64,000 bases of DNA, from assembly GCF_030852425.1 (NCBI RefSeq), contig NZ_NSDM01000001.1:558001-622000 (forward strand). The letters are read 5' to 3'. A program made the position numbers and the translations under genes. The stretch is from Saccharothrix longispora (GTDB lineage Bacteria; Actinomycetota; Actinomycetes; Mycobacteriales; Pseudonocardiaceae). Under the pieces are notes generated by a model. That model was not told the origin of the DNA and did no database searches. It saw nothing but the letters and a program-made list of their open reading frames with translations. Each line of letters starts with the position of its first letter. Position 1 is the first letter of the stretch. Shown here piece by piece: positions 25,763-34,152 of the stretch.

Positions 25763-25803
25763 AAAAAGAGACCCCGGTGGACGCCGTTGGCCACCGGGGT
25801 CTC
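25763..25803 (-). terminator. Intrinsic terminator of pckG
   Basis: On the minus strand a perfect 13-bp stem (GAGACCCCGGTGG with its complement, loop of 10 nt) is followed at once by TTTTT (25763-25767). It lies 13 bp after the pckG stop and is the most classical intrinsic terminator in the window. Confidence 0.92.
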
Positions 25804-25816
25804 GCACTGGGGGTGA

Positions 25817-27628
25817 TCAGCCGAGGCGGAGCTTCAGCGCCTCCAGCTCGTCGCGCAGCGAGGTCGGCACCTTCTCGCCGATCTTCGCGAACCACTCCTC
25901 GATCATCGGGATCTCGGCGCGCCACTCGTCGGCGTCGAACGCCAGCGCCGCCTCGACGTCCTCGCGCGACGCGTCGAGGCCGGTCAGGTCCAGCTCGTCG
26001 GCGGTCGGCACGTGGCCGATCGGGGTCTCGACGGCCGCGGCCCTGCCCTCGATGCGCTCGACGGCCCACTTCAGCACGCGCGAGTTCTCGCCGAACCCGG
26101 GCCACAGGAAGCGCTTGTCCTCGCCGCGGCGGAACCAGTTGACGTAGAAGATCTTCGGCAGCTTGTCCGCGTCGGCCGACTTGCCGGTGTCGATCCAGTG
26201 CTGGAAGTAGTCACCGGCGTGGTAGCCGATGAACGGCAGCATCGCCATCGGGTCGCGGCGCACGACGCCGGTCTTGCCGACGGCCGCCGCCGTGGTCTCG
26301 CTGGACAGGGTGGCGCCCATGAACACGCCGTGCTGCCAGTCGCGCGACTCGGTGATCAGGGGGATGGTGGTGGCGCGGCGACCGCCGAAGAAGATCGCCG
26401 AGATCGGCACGCCCTTCGGGTCCTCCCACTCCGGCGCCTTGATGTCGCACTGGGCGATCGGCGTGCAGTAGCGGGAGTTCGGGTGCGACGACGGCTCGTC
26501 GTCGTCCGGCGTCCAGTCCTGCTTCTTCCACGAGGTCAGGTGCGCCGGGGGCTCGCCCATGCCCTCCCACCACACGTCGCCGTCGTCGGTGAGGGCGACG
26601 TTCGTGAACAGCGAGTTCCCCTTCTCGATGGTGCGCATCGCGTTGGGGTTGGTGTGGTAGTCGGTGCCGGGGGCGACGCCGAAGAAGCCGTTCTCCGGGT
26701 TCACCGCGTACAGCCGGCCGTCCTCGCCGAACCGCATCCAGGCGATGTCGTCGCCCAGGGTCTCGACCTTCCAGCCGGGGATGGTCGGCTCCAGCATCGC
26801 GAGGTTGGTCTTGCCGCAGGCGCTGGGGAACGCCGCCGCGACGTAGTACGACTTCCGCTCCGGCGAGGTGAGCTTGAGGATCAGCATGTGCTCGGCGAGC
26901 CAGCCCTCGTCGCGCGCCATCACCGAGGCGATGCGCAGCGAGTAGCACTTCTTGCCCAGCAGCGCGTTGCCGCCGTAGCCCGAGCCGAACGACCAGATCA
27001 TCCGCTCCTCGGGGAACTGGGTGATGTACTTGGTCTCGTTGCACGGCCAGGCGACGTCCTCCTGACCCGGCTCCAGCGGCGCGCCGATCGAGTGCAGCGC
27101 CTTGACGAACGGCGCGTCGTCGCCGAAGCGGGCGAGGGCCCTCGTGCCCATGCGGGTCATGATGTGCATGGAGACGACGACGTACTCGGAGTCGGTGATC
27201 TCCACGCCCAGCATCGGCTTCTCGGCGTCGAGCGGACCCATGCAGAACGGGATGACGTACATCGTCCGACCGCGCATGCACCCGCGGTACAGGTCGGTCA
27301 TCGTCGCCTTCATCTCGGCGGGGTCCATCCAGTTGTTCGTGGGGCCGCAGTCGGCCGGGTCCACGGAACAGATGAACGTGCGCTCCTCCACGCGGGCCAC
27401 GTCGGTGGGGTCGCTGGCCGCCCAGAACGAGTTCGGCTTCTTCTTCAGCGGGACGAACGTGCCCGCGTCGACGAGCTTGGCGGTCAGGCGGTCCCACTCG
27501 TCCTGGGAACCGTCGGCCCAGACGACCTCGTCGGGGCAGGTCAGTTCGGCGACCTCGTGCACCCAGGCGAGCAGGTGCGGGTGGTCGGTGGGTGCCTGGT
27601 CGAGACCGGGAATGGTCACTGCCGTCAT
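25817..27628 (-). CDS. pckG: Phosphoenolpyruvate carboxykinase (GTP)
   Basis: A 603-residue enzyme that converts oxaloacetate and GTP to PEP, GDP and CO2, the entry step of gluconeogenesis. The GTP-type P-loop is [12 protein letters not shown] with the reactive Cys, the metal-binding kinase-2 motif is [10 protein letters not shown], and the segment [16 protein letters not shown] follows. The N-terminal [12 protein letters not shown] and the C-terminal [15 protein letters not shown] are also standard. The ATG is chosen because AGGAG lies 11 nt before it; a GTG start 11 codons upstream is less likely. It is a single-gene unit with its own terminator. Confidence 0.97.
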   Translation of the reverse strand: MTAVTIPGLDQAPTDHPHLLAWVHEVAELTCPDEVVWADGSQDEWDRLTAKLVDAGTFVPLKKKPNSFWAASDPTDVARVEERTFICSVDPADCGPTNNWMDPAEMKATMTDLYRGCMRGRTMYVIPFCMGPLDAEKPMLGVEITDSEYVVVSMHIMTRMGTRALARFGDDAPFVKALHSIGAPLEPGQEDVAWPCNETKYITQFPEERMIWSFGSGYGGNALLGKKCYSLRIASVMARDEGWLAEHMLILKLTSPERKSYYVAAAFPSACGKTNLAMLEPTIPGWKVETLGDDIAWMRFGEDGRLYAVNPENGFFGVAPGTDYHTNPNAMRTIEKGNSLFTNVALTDDGDVWWEGMGEPPAHLTSWKKQDWTPDDDEPSSHPNSRYCTPIAQCDIKAPEWEDPKGVPISAIFFGGRRATTIPLITESRDWQHGVFMGATLSSETTAAAVGKTGVVRRDPMAMLPFIGYHAGDYFQHWIDTGKSADADKLPKIFYVNWFRRGEDKRFLWPGFGENSRVLKWAVERIEGRAAAVETPIGHVPTADELDLTGLDASREDVEAALAFDADEWRAEIPMIEEWFAKIGEKVPTSLRDELEALKLRLG

Positions 27629-28087
27629 CTCGTCTCGTCTCCTAGCTGAGCGCCAGCCCACGGTGGACGCCGGTGTCCGGGTGGGACGTCCTCGGGAATG
27701 GCTCCGCCCGCCCGGTGGAGGGCGTGCCGGTCAAAGGGATAGACGGAGGTTAGCCGGGTTAATCCCCGGTAACACACATCCACCCTGTCGGCTGCCTCAC
27801 AAAACCGATTCTGGAATCGATTCAGCACCCGATCACTCTAAAAGTCCGGGTGACCCGCTCTTTAGTCGCGAGAATGCAAGGGCGCGACGGTGCGTCGATC
27901 ACCACACCGCCAAGTGTCCAGGTCCACCGCTTGTGAGAGCGCTCCCACGAGCGGATGGAAGAATTGCTGCACCGAAAAGTCCGTATTTCTCGAAGGATTC
28001 AGGAACGGTCGGCGGACACAACCGGCAGCACTGCCGACGAGGTTGTCGGGCGGTGCTACCGGTTGTGCCGCAAGGGATTCCGGGCGA
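27629..28087. other. Long AT-richer spacer upstream of pckG
   Basis: About 460 bp without a credible gene. The first part should hold the pckG promoter (minus strand). The rest is poorer in GC than the surroundings and contains a sugar-repressor-like box at 27934-27947 and a GATTC/GAATC dyad near 27809. A short plus-strand frame beginning at 27955 looks like remnant or chance sequence. Confidence 0.5.
27934..27947. promoter_or_regulatory. LacI-type (CebR-like) operator box
   Basis: TGAGAGCGCTCCCA differs by one base from the 14-bp palindrome TGGGAGCGCTCCCA bound by CebR, the cello-oligosaccharide repressor of streptomycetes. No beta-glucosidase or sugar importer lies beside it. It may control pckG from about 310 bp upstream, or be a leftover of a lost sugar gene. 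Confidence 0.45.
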
Positions 28088-28597
28088 TCAGGCGGACCGC
28101 ACCGGTTGGCGCAGCAGCGTGCGCGGCGACGGGTCGTCGAAGGGGGTCAGGTAGACCTCGTGGTGCGGGCCGTTGGGAACCAGCCCGTGCTCGGCCATGA
28201 ACCGGGCCACGACCTCCAGCGACCGGTGCTCCTCGCTGAACGGGCCCTCGTGCAGCAGCTCCACGCACCGCCCCTCGGTGACGGTGGTCAGCCGCACCCG
28301 GTCCACCGCCGGGCACGACGCGCGGCCCGCCTCGCGCGCCCGCTCCACCGCTCCGGCGGCCGGCGGCGCGACGGGCAGCAGCAGGTGCCAGCGCCACTGC
28401 TCGCGCGGCGCGCGGCGGCCGTCCGGCACGCCCTCCGCCCACCACTGCCCCTCCAGCGGGCCGTGGTCCGCGCCGAGGGCGGCGGCCACGGTGTACAGGC
28501 CGGTGACGGCACCGGTGTGCTCGCTGCCACCGGGTTCGCCGAGGCCGGTGACGCTCAGGCAGGTGACGGGGCCGTGCGTGGTGATCGTCGGGGTCAC
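28088..28597 (-). CDS. GyrI-like/effector-binding domain protein
   Basis: A 169-residue protein composed of one GyrI-like domain: THGPVTCLSVTGLG at the start, ALGADHGPLEGQWW, WRWHLLLPVAPPA, and VELLHEGPFSEEHRSLEVVARFMAEHGL, the SHS2-type pattern that binds hydrophobic cations. The C-terminal EVYLTPFDDPSPRTL closes the fold. Stand-alone proteins of this kind sequester or hydrolyse small toxic compounds. Its GTG overlaps the stop of the MerR gene (GTGA), and the MerR protein has the same type of domain, so the two probably bind the same ligand. Confidence 0.82.
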   Translation of the reverse strand: MTPTITTHGPVTCLSVTGLGEPGGSEHTGAVTGLYTVAAALGADHGPLEGQWWAEGVPDGRRAPREQWRWHLLLPVAPPAAGAVERAREAGRASCPAVDRVRLTTVTEGRCVELLHEGPFSEEHRSLEVVARFMAEHGLVPNGPHHEVYLTPFDDPSPRTLLRQPVRSA

Positions 28598-29406
28598 GGG
28601 CGCTCCTCCAGGGGGATCATCAGGTGGGTGACGAGCCGGTCGGGCTCGGTGGTCGCGGGATCGGAGACGTAGACCTCGCGGATCGGCCCGCGCAGCGGGT
28701 GGCCCCGCTCGGCGCACCAGGCGAGGAGGGCGTGGGCGGTCAGGGGGATCTGGTCGTAGGGGCCGACGTGGGTGGCGCAGGCGAACTCACCGCCGGGCAG
28801 CGGTTCCGCCTCCCACTCGGGTGCGTCCCGGCCGGACGGGTGCCGCTCCGACGGGCCGCGCCCCACCACCACCGCGACCCGCACCTCGAAGGCGTCGTCG
28901 TCCAGCTCGACCGGGAACAACCCGATCAGCTCCGGCGGACCGGCGGGCGGCACCTCGCGCAGCACCCGGGCGACCGCCGCCGAGGTGGCGCGGGAGACGT
29001 CGGCCGGCCCCGCCGCGACCTCGCGGACCACGGCCACCGACCGGGCCGGTTCGGCGACCACCCGCACCGGCGTGGCCGGCAGGCCCTCGACCATGACGCG
29101 CTCCAGTGCGGCCAGGGCGCTACGCCGCCGGACCAGCTCCGCCTCGTGCTTCGCGCGCACCTCGTCCAGGACGCCCGGCGCGCCCGAGAGCACGGCGGCG
29201 ACCACCGGCAGCGGCACGTCCAGCGAGCGCAGCAGCCCGATGGACAACGCCTGCCTGGCCTGCGCGCGCCGGTAGTAGCGGTAACCGGAGGCGGCGTCCA
29301 CGTGCGCCGGGACCAGCAGCCCCAGCTCGTCGTAGTGCCGCAGTTGCTTGACGCTCAGCCGGCTCAGCGCGGCGAACCGCCCGATGGGCAGGAGATCGGT
29401 TTCCAC
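28594..29406 (-). CDS. MerR family regulator with GyrI-like effector domain (BmrR/BltR type)
   Basis: A 270-residue regulator. The MerR HTH is at residues 5-75 (IGRFAALSRLSVKQLRHYDELGLLVPAHVD, YRYYRRAQARQA). A linker helix follows, then from about residue 110 a GyrI-like ligand domain (VRVVAEPARSVAVVREVAAG, ELIGLFPVELDDD, CATHVGPYDQIPLTAHALLAWCAERG). BmrR-type proteins sense lipophilic drugs. The promoter has a 19-bp spacer and the start sits at the expected transcription start. It is co-translated with a protein carrying the same ligand-binding domain. Confidence 0.9.
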   Translation of the reverse strand: METDLLPIGRFAALSRLSVKQLRHYDELGLLVPAHVDAASGYRYYRRAQARQALSIGLLRSLDVPLPVVAAVLSGAPGVLDEVRAKHEAELVRRRSALAALERVMVEGLPATPVRVVAEPARSVAVVREVAAGPADVSRATSAAVARVLREVPPAGPPELIGLFPVELDDDAFEVRVAVVVGRGPSERHPSGRDAPEWEAEPLPGGEFACATHVGPYDQIPLTAHALLAWCAERGHPLRGPIREVYVSDPATTEPDRLVTHLMIPLEERP

Positions 29407-29412
29407 CGGGCC

Positions 29413-29443
29413 AGCATGGGGTCTCCGGCGGTGGGAGGGTCCA
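29413..29443 (-). promoter_or_regulatory. MerR-type promoter with 19-bp spacer
   Basis: On the minus strand TGGACC (29438-29443) and CATGCT (29413-29418) are separated by exactly 19 bp, and the spacer contains the CTCC/GGAG dyad. The ATG of the MerR gene begins 6 nt after the -10, so the transcript is probably leaderless. Confidence 0.65.
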
Positions 29444-29462
29444 GCGCCGGCGGTTCAGGCGT

Positions 29463-29945
29463 TCAGCGGTCGAGCCGCTTGTAGTACTGGACCTGCGGGA
29501 ACGGGGTGAAGCCCGCCTTCTCGTAGGTGGCGCGGGCGGCGGCGTGGCCGGGGTCCCCGCCCGTGCCGACGACCGCGAGGAGCACCCCGGCGGCGCGCAG
29601 CCGTTCGACGGCGTAGCCGGTCAGGGCGGTGCCGATGCCCCGGCGCTGGTGCTCCGGGTCGACGGCCAGCATGTGGATCTCGCCGTCGGCGACGCGCACC
29701 CCGACGAACCCGACGGCGCGGTCGCCCACGTCGGCGACCCACACCGCCGTGCGCTCCTCGCGGCAGACGTCCTCGACGGCCTTCGCCTGGGCGGTCCTCC
29801 ACTCCGGGAACAGCGCCTCGTAGACCGGCTCGCCCAGGACGGCGCGGAACGACGCGAAGACCGGGGCCCACGCGCGCAGCGAGAACTCCACGACGACGGG
29901 GACGTCGTCGGCCGTCAGCGGTCGGACCAGGGGCGGCGTCGGCAC
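29463..29945 (-). CDS. GNAT family N-acetyltransferase
   Basis: A 160-residue acetyltransferase. Motif A is readable as IHMLAVDPEHQRRGIGTALTGYAVERL, with the acetyl-CoA pyrophosphate loop QRRGIG. Motif B follows (YEKAGFTPFPQVQYYKR). The substrate is unknown. The GTG start is chosen because the GNAT fold begins within five residues of it; the longer frame crosses an upstream stop region of another small frame on the same strand, which ends 7 nt before. Confidence 0.88.
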   Translation of the reverse strand: MPTPPLVRPLTADDVPVVVEFSLRAWAPVFASFRAVLGEPVYEALFPEWRTAQAKAVEDVCREERTAVWVADVGDRAVGFVGVRVADGEIHMLAVDPEHQRRGIGTALTGYAVERLRAAGVLLAVVGTGGDPGHAAARATYEKAGFTPFPQVQYYKRLDR

Positions 29946-30028
29946 CCCGCCATCATCGCGACACGCGGACCGCTTCCGCACGCGGGTTGTCGAGCGGCCC
30001 GGCGGCCAGGTCCGCTTCGGCACGGGCG

Positions 30029-30964
30029 ATGGCCGCGTCGGGGGCGGCGCGGAAGGCCGCGATCTCGACTTCCTCGAGGCTGAAGCAGAACCGGTCGTCC
30101 GGGCCGACGCGGCAGACCGTCGAGCGGCTCCAACTCGGCTTGACGCTCGCTAGCCTGCGCCACCAGGCACGCAGGTCGCAGGGCGAAGCCGGAGCGGTGA
30201 TCGGACGGACAGCGGGCCGCATCAGCCACGTCGAGAACGGGAAGGGCGGCTTCGGCACCGAGGAGTTGACCAGGCTGCTCGACTTCTACGGCGCATCCGA
30301 CCAGGAGCGGGAAACGGTCCTGGCCTTGGGTTCCGCAGCCCGGCGGCGGGCACCCCGGAGGGGATACGTCGACAACCTGCCGGAGCCCTTCCAGCGCCTC
30401 GCCGAACTCCAGGCGGCCTCGGCGAAGATCAGGTGGTACGAGTGCGGAGTCATCCCCGGCCTCGTGCAGTCGCCCGAGTACGTCAGGGCGCTGATGGCGC
30501 TGTCGAACGCGATCTACTGGTCGGACTCGGAGGCGGAGACCGTCGAGCGCACCGAATTCCGCCTGGAGCACCAGAGGCGGGTGCTGGAAGCCGGCACCCC
30601 CAAGCGCATCGAGGTGGTCTTCACCGAGGACGCCTTGGACAACGTGATCGGGAGCGAGTCGGTGATGCGCGGCCAAGTGCTGCACCTGCTGCAACTCCCG
30701 GAGCGGCAACCCGGGCTCGGCATCCGGGTGGTCCCGCGGGGCACTCCGGACAACCCCGCCCTGGGCGGCGGTCTGGTGGTGCTGGACTTCCCCCGGGCAC
30801 CGGGGGTGGGCTTCGCGACCGTTCTGCACGGCGCGGCCACCTACTACGATCAAGCCGAAGACGTCGAGCCCATGCAGCGGATCTTCGAGCGGGTCGGGCA
30901 GTTGGCGCTGGGCCGCGAGGACACCCGGGCACTGCTGATCGACCGGCTGAAGGGGGCCAGATGA
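30029..30964 (+). CDS. HTH (XRE family) regulator with DUF5753 domain
   Basis: A 311-residue protein of a large actinobacterial family. The HTH lies at about residues 45-90 (LRHQARRSQGEAGAVIGRTAGRISHVENGKGG). The rest is the DUF5753 domain, with IRWYECGVIPGLVQSPEYVRAL, RRVLEAGTPKRIEVVFTEDAL, GIRVVPRGTPDNP and YYDQAEDV. Members act with small DUF397 proteins, in known cases in development or antibiotic control. The start is uncertain: the ATG used gives a 36-residue Ala/Ser-rich extension with no recognised homology, and no closer ATG or GTG exists. Its stop overlaps the DUF397 gene (ATGA). Confidence 0.82.
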   Translation: MAASGAARKAAISTSSRLKQNRSSGPTRQTVERLQLGLTLASLRHQARRSQGEAGAVIGRTAGRISHVENGKGGFGTEELTRLLDFYGASDQERETVLALGSAARRRAPRRGYVDNLPEPFQRLAELQAASAKIRWYECGVIPGLVQSPEYVRALMALSNAIYWSDSEAETVERTEFRLEHQRRVLEAGTPKRIEVVFTEDALDNVIGSESVMRGQVLHLLQLPERQPGLGIRVVPRGTPDNPALGGGLVVLDFPRAPGVGFATVLHGAATYYDQAEDVEPMQRIFERVGQLALGREDTRALLIDRLKGAR

Positions 30965-31137
30965 CCGCCCAGTGGTTCACGAGCAGTTACAGCTCCGGTG
31001 GCAGCAACGCCTGCGTCGAGGTGGGGTTCGCCGGCGCGACCGTGGGCGTGCGGGACTCCAAGAACACCGCCGGCCCGGCCTTCGCGTTCTCCGGCCGGGC
31101 CTGGCGGGCGTTCGTGCGGCGGGTCAGTTCGGGCTGA
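30961..31137 (+). CDS. DUF397 domain protein
   Basis: A 58-residue protein covering a single DUF397 domain: WFTSSYSSGGSNACVEVGF, then VGVRDSKNTAGPAFAFSGRAW and RAFVRRV. The family is nearly always encoded after an HTH-DUF5753 gene, as here with a 4-nt ATGA overlap. In studied pairs the small protein binds the regulator and modulates it. Its last 14 nt overlap the convergent acidic-protein gene. Confidence 0.9.
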   Translation: MTAQWFTSSYSSGGSNACVEVGFAGATVGVRDSKNTAGPAFAFSGRAWRAFVRRVSSG

Positions 31138-31825
31138 TCCACTGCCCCGTCACGGAGTCGATGCGCACCACGCCCGACACGGTGACCTTCTGCTCCGCCG
31201 GGTCCGCGTCAGCCGCCCAGACCTCGTCGGCGTCCGGCTCGTACTTGCCGTCCGGGCCGATCCGGCCGTGCTCGACCTCGGTCCACTCGTCCTCGCCGGT
31301 GTGCTTCGACACCGTGACCTCGCCGTCCCGCGTGATCTCGGTGGCGATGTCGGCGCTGCCGTCCCCGTCGGAGTCGGTGAACAGCCAGGTGTCCCCGTCC
31401 TCGTCGCGCACGACCGCCGTGTCGGCCCGGCCGTCGCCGTCCGTGTCCTCGGTGGCGGGGCCGACCTCCTGCACGCCGCCGTCCTCGACGTCGACGGTCA
31501 TCGACTTGCCGTCGTTGCTGTTGGTCTGCTGGTCGCGGTCGTCCGCGGGGTCGACGGCGACCCAGTCGCCGGACTCCTCGTCGAACGTCGCCTGCGAGGT
31601 CAGCTCGCCGTCGGCGTCGAACGTGCTCATGAGGTCGGCGTCGCCGTCGCCGTCGGTGTCGCTGAACGCGAGGTGCCCGCCGTCGTCGGTCTCCACGACC
31701 GCGCTCTCGTCGACCCCGTCCTCGTCGAGGTCGTAGGTCGCCTCGGCGGTGTACTCCTCGTCGCCGACCGTGACCTTCAGCTCGCCGTCAGCCGCGCCTG
31801 TCTCGTCGATGTACACCGTTCCCAC
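31124..31825 (-). CDS. Acidic repeat protein (DUF6802-like) with Asp-rich calcium-type loops
   Basis: A 233-residue, very acidic protein with no signal peptide. It contains repeated units such as TYDLDEDGVDESAVVETDDGG, FSDTDGDGDADLMSTFDADG and FTDSDGDGSADIATEITRDG, each with a DxDxDG-type loop followed by a beta-hairpin, as in VCBS/EF-hand-like calcium-binding repeats. Similar proteins are widespread and uncharacterised in Pseudonocardiales. Lack of an export signal suggests a cytoplasmic or ESX-type route; neither is shown. It precedes the dynamin operon on the same map side but is separated from it by 117 bp and reads downstream of it. Confidence 0.75.
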   Translation of the reverse strand: MGTVYIDETGAADGELKVTVGDEEYTAEATYDLDEDGVDESAVVETDDGGHLAFSDTDGDGDADLMSTFDADGELTSQATFDEESGDWVAVDPADDRDQQTNSNDGKSMTVDVEDGGVQEVGPATEDTDGDGRADTAVVRDEDGDTWLFTDSDGDGSADIATEITRDGEVTVSKHTGEDEWTEVEHGRIGPDGKYEPDADEVWAADADPAEQKVTVSGVVRIDSVTGQWISPN

Positions 31826-31942
31826 CCTCCCGCGTTCGTGCTGGTTGGACTCACGTTATGCCCGTTCGGTTCCGCCCGGGTAGTTCTCGCCGCACCGACA
31901 CCCGGACGCCGGTCGCCGCCGTGCCGCACCGCGACGACGGCG

Positions 31943-33760
31943 TCACGCGCGGTCGCGCACGGCCCTGATCCGGGCCAGCAGCTCGTCGACCTTCGCCCGT
32001 CCGGCGGTCAGCTCGGCCAGCCGCTTCGCCACGGCCTGGAGCGCCCGCGTCCGCTCGCCGGCGCCCATCCGCAGCGCCTTGTCGACCTCGCGCAGCTCGG
32101 CCTCGATCGCGTCCACCCGCTTGCCCAGCGCGTCGTCCAGCGCGAGCGACAGCTGCTGCTCGGCCTCGATCAGCTGCTCGGCCACCAACTGGTCCAAAGT
32201 GGACCGGGCGTCGGCGATGGCGTCGGACAGCCACTGCTTGAGGTGCTGCTTGTCGGCCGAGTGCTTGCGGGTGCGCGCCATCCACCAACCCGCGCCGAGC
32301 CCCAGCACCAGCGTCACCGGCAGCACGACGGGGTTCAGCGCGGCCACGCCGAGGCCCGCCAGGGGCAGCGCCGCGAGCCGGCCCGCGCCCAGGCCGCCGG
32401 ACACGCCCATGAACACCAGCAGCTTGTCCTCGGCGGTCGGCGCGCGCTTCTCCGGTGGCCGCAGCACGACCGGCGGCGTCACGCCGCGCGCGAACTGGCC
32501 GCGGATCACGGCCAGCTCCTCCGGGGAGAACAGGTCGGCCAGGGCGGCATCGGCGACCCGCGCCAGCCGGGTGCCGAGACCCGCGCTGATCCGCCCGGAC
32601 ACCAGCTGCAACGAGGTGTCCACCTCCTGCGGCAGCGCGGCCAGCCGGTCGCGGTCGGCCGCGTCGATGGCCGTGCGGAACCACGTCTGGAGGTCGCGCA
32701 CCTGCCTGCTGACCTCGTGCGAGCCCTCCACGCGGGCCCGCTGCACCTCGCTGCGCAGCCTGACCTGCCAGCTCCGGGTGGACGACCGGCGCTGCGAGTT
32801 CAGCTCGTCGCGCCGCCCGCGCAGCGCCTCCGCCTCCTCCTCGCCGGACGACAGGGCGCGCTTGTCGGCCTCGCCGCGGGCGATCAGCTCGTCGAGCACG
32901 GTGGCCAGCGCGCGCAGGCCGTTCGCCTCGCCGAGCATCGCGGCCCGGCCGACCACCAGCTCCTGGAGCGCCGCCTGGAGCTCGCCGACGCCCGACCGCT
33001 CGCGCAGCATGGCCGCCGCGTCGGGGTTGGGCGCCTGGGCCGCCAGCTCGAACATCCGCGACGACACGGGGTGGAACACCGCGCCGCGGAACCGGGGCGC
33101 GTGCTCGGCGAGCAGCGCCTGGTCGGCCTCCAGCACCTGCCGCCAGCCGCGGAACCGGTCGACCTTGGTCAGCGCGAACACGACGGTCTCGACGCGTTCG
33201 CCGACCGTGCGCAGGAAGTCCAGCTCACCGCGGGTGAACGGGGCGGAGGCGTCGACCACGAACAGCAGCGCGGTGGCCGTGGCGGCGGCCTCGGCGGCCA
33301 GCTCGCCGTGCGCCGAGTCGAGCCCGCCGACACCGGGCGTGTCGACCACCGACAGGCGCTCCAGCAGCGGGATCGGGGCCTCCACCTCCACGTACCGGGG
33401 CGGCAGCATCCCCTCGGGCAGCTCGTGCGCGGCGGACACCCAGTTGACCATCTCGGACCGGTCGAACGGCACCGGCGACATCGACCCGGCGTAGCAGGCC
33501 CGCCCCGACCACTCCGCGCCGTGCCGGAACACCAGGTACGTCGCGGTCGCCACCTCGGCGTCCACCGGTGACAGGCCCGGCGTCGCGAGCAGGGCGTTGA
33601 CCAGGGACGACTTCCCGCGGTTGGTCTCACCGACGACGACCACGGACGCGGGGCCGCTCCGCTTGGCCTCGACGAACGACGCCGCCGCGGGGTCGAGCGC
33701 CCGGACGAGCGCGGTCAGCTTCTCCCTGGTCTGCCGCACCACCTGCGGGAGGCTCGTCAT
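31943..33760 (-). CDS. Dynamin-like GTPase (second of pair)
   Basis: A 605-residue GTPase. The G1 P-loop is GETNRGKS (residues 44-51), G3 is DTPGVGGLD, and G4 is TKVD in FALTKVDRFRGW. After the GTPase domain come long helices (EEEAEALRGRRDELNSQ and others) and, near residue 460, a hydrophobic hairpin (LGAGRLAALPLAGLGVAAL, PVVLPVTLVLGLGAGWWM) that should insert in the membrane as a paddle. The layout matches bacterial dynamins such as IniA/DynB, which remodel or stabilise membranes. It is the last gene of a three-gene operon joined by ATGA overlaps. Confidence 0.88.
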   Translation of the reverse strand: MTSLPQVVRQTREKLTALVRALDPAAASFVEAKRSGPASVVVVGETNRGKSSLVNALLATPGLSPVDAEVATATYLVFRHGAEWSGRACYAGSMSPVPFDRSEMVNWVSAAHELPEGMLPPRYVEVEAPIPLLERLSVVDTPGVGGLDSAHGELAAEAAATATALLFVVDASAPFTRGELDFLRTVGERVETVVFALTKVDRFRGWRQVLEADQALLAEHAPRFRGAVFHPVSSRMFELAAQAPNPDAAAMLRERSGVGELQAALQELVVGRAAMLGEANGLRALATVLDELIARGEADKRALSSGEEEAEALRGRRDELNSQRRSSTRSWQVRLRSEVQRARVEGSHEVSRQVRDLQTWFRTAIDAADRDRLAALPQEVDTSLQLVSGRISAGLGTRLARVADAALADLFSPEELAVIRGQFARGVTPPVVLRPPEKRAPTAEDKLLVFMGVSGGLGAGRLAALPLAGLGVAALNPVVLPVTLVLGLGAGWWMARTRKHSADKQHLKQWLSDAIADARSTLDQLVAEQLIEAEQQLSLALDDALGKRVDAIEAELREVDKALRMGAGERTRALQAVAKRLAELTAGRAKVDELLARIRAVRDRA

Positions 33761-34152
33761 CGCGACGTGTAGACCGTGACGACCGGGGCGCGCAGCGTCC
33801 GCCCGCGGTCGGCGAACCCGACCACCTCGGTCTCGGCGACGACGCCGTCGAGCGACACGTCCTCCGTCGGCACGGTGCCACCCGCCTCGTGCCGCGACGG
33901 GTCGAACCGCTCCCCGTCGGGGCGCAGCGCGGTCACGCCGATGCCCGCCAGCCCCTCTTCGAGCCGTTCCACGACCCCGGAGCTGCGGGCGCGGTCCAAC
34001 GCGTAGAGGCAGAGCTGCACGAGCGCGCGCCGCTCTGCCAGCGCCTGGTCCAGCAGCTCACCGGCGATGAGGGTCTCCACACCGTCGTCCGACGCCGCCG
34101 AGCCGCCCTCAGTTCCGTTCCCCCCCGGTCCGATTCCCCCTGGTCCGGTCAT
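33757..34152 (-). CDS. Small GrpE-like protein encoded between two dynamins
   Basis: A 131-residue protein. After a Gly-rich head, a helix (ELLDQALAERRALVQLCLYALDRARS) leads to GVVERLEEGLAGIGVTALRPDGERFDPSRHEAGGTVPTED, which matches the end of GrpE nucleotide-exchange factors (helix, then the beta-wing phrase RFDPxxHEA). It is shorter than GrpE (about 180-200) and lacks most of the coiled coil. ATGA overlaps join it to both dynamin genes, so it is made with them. No Hsp70 gene is in the window; it may act on a DnaK elsewhere or on the GTPases directly. Confidence 0.75.
   Translation of the reverse strand: MTGPGGIGPGGNGTEGGSAASDDGVETLIAGELLDQALAERRALVQLCLYALDRARSSGVVERLEEGLAGIGVTALRPDGERFDPSRHEAGGTVPTEDVSLDGVVAETEVVGFADRGRTLRAPVVTVYTSR

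Noticed and set aside
27955..28200. An 81-codon plus-strand frame after the CebR-like box
   Set aside because: The first part has AT-rich codons unlike neighbours, and the second part is the shadow of the GyrI-like gene.
29953..30258. A 101-codon minus-strand frame before the GNAT gene
   Set aside because: The C-terminal half looks protein-like, but the N-terminal half lies opposite the HTH domain and there is no usable start near the good part. Listed as a finding, not as a gene.
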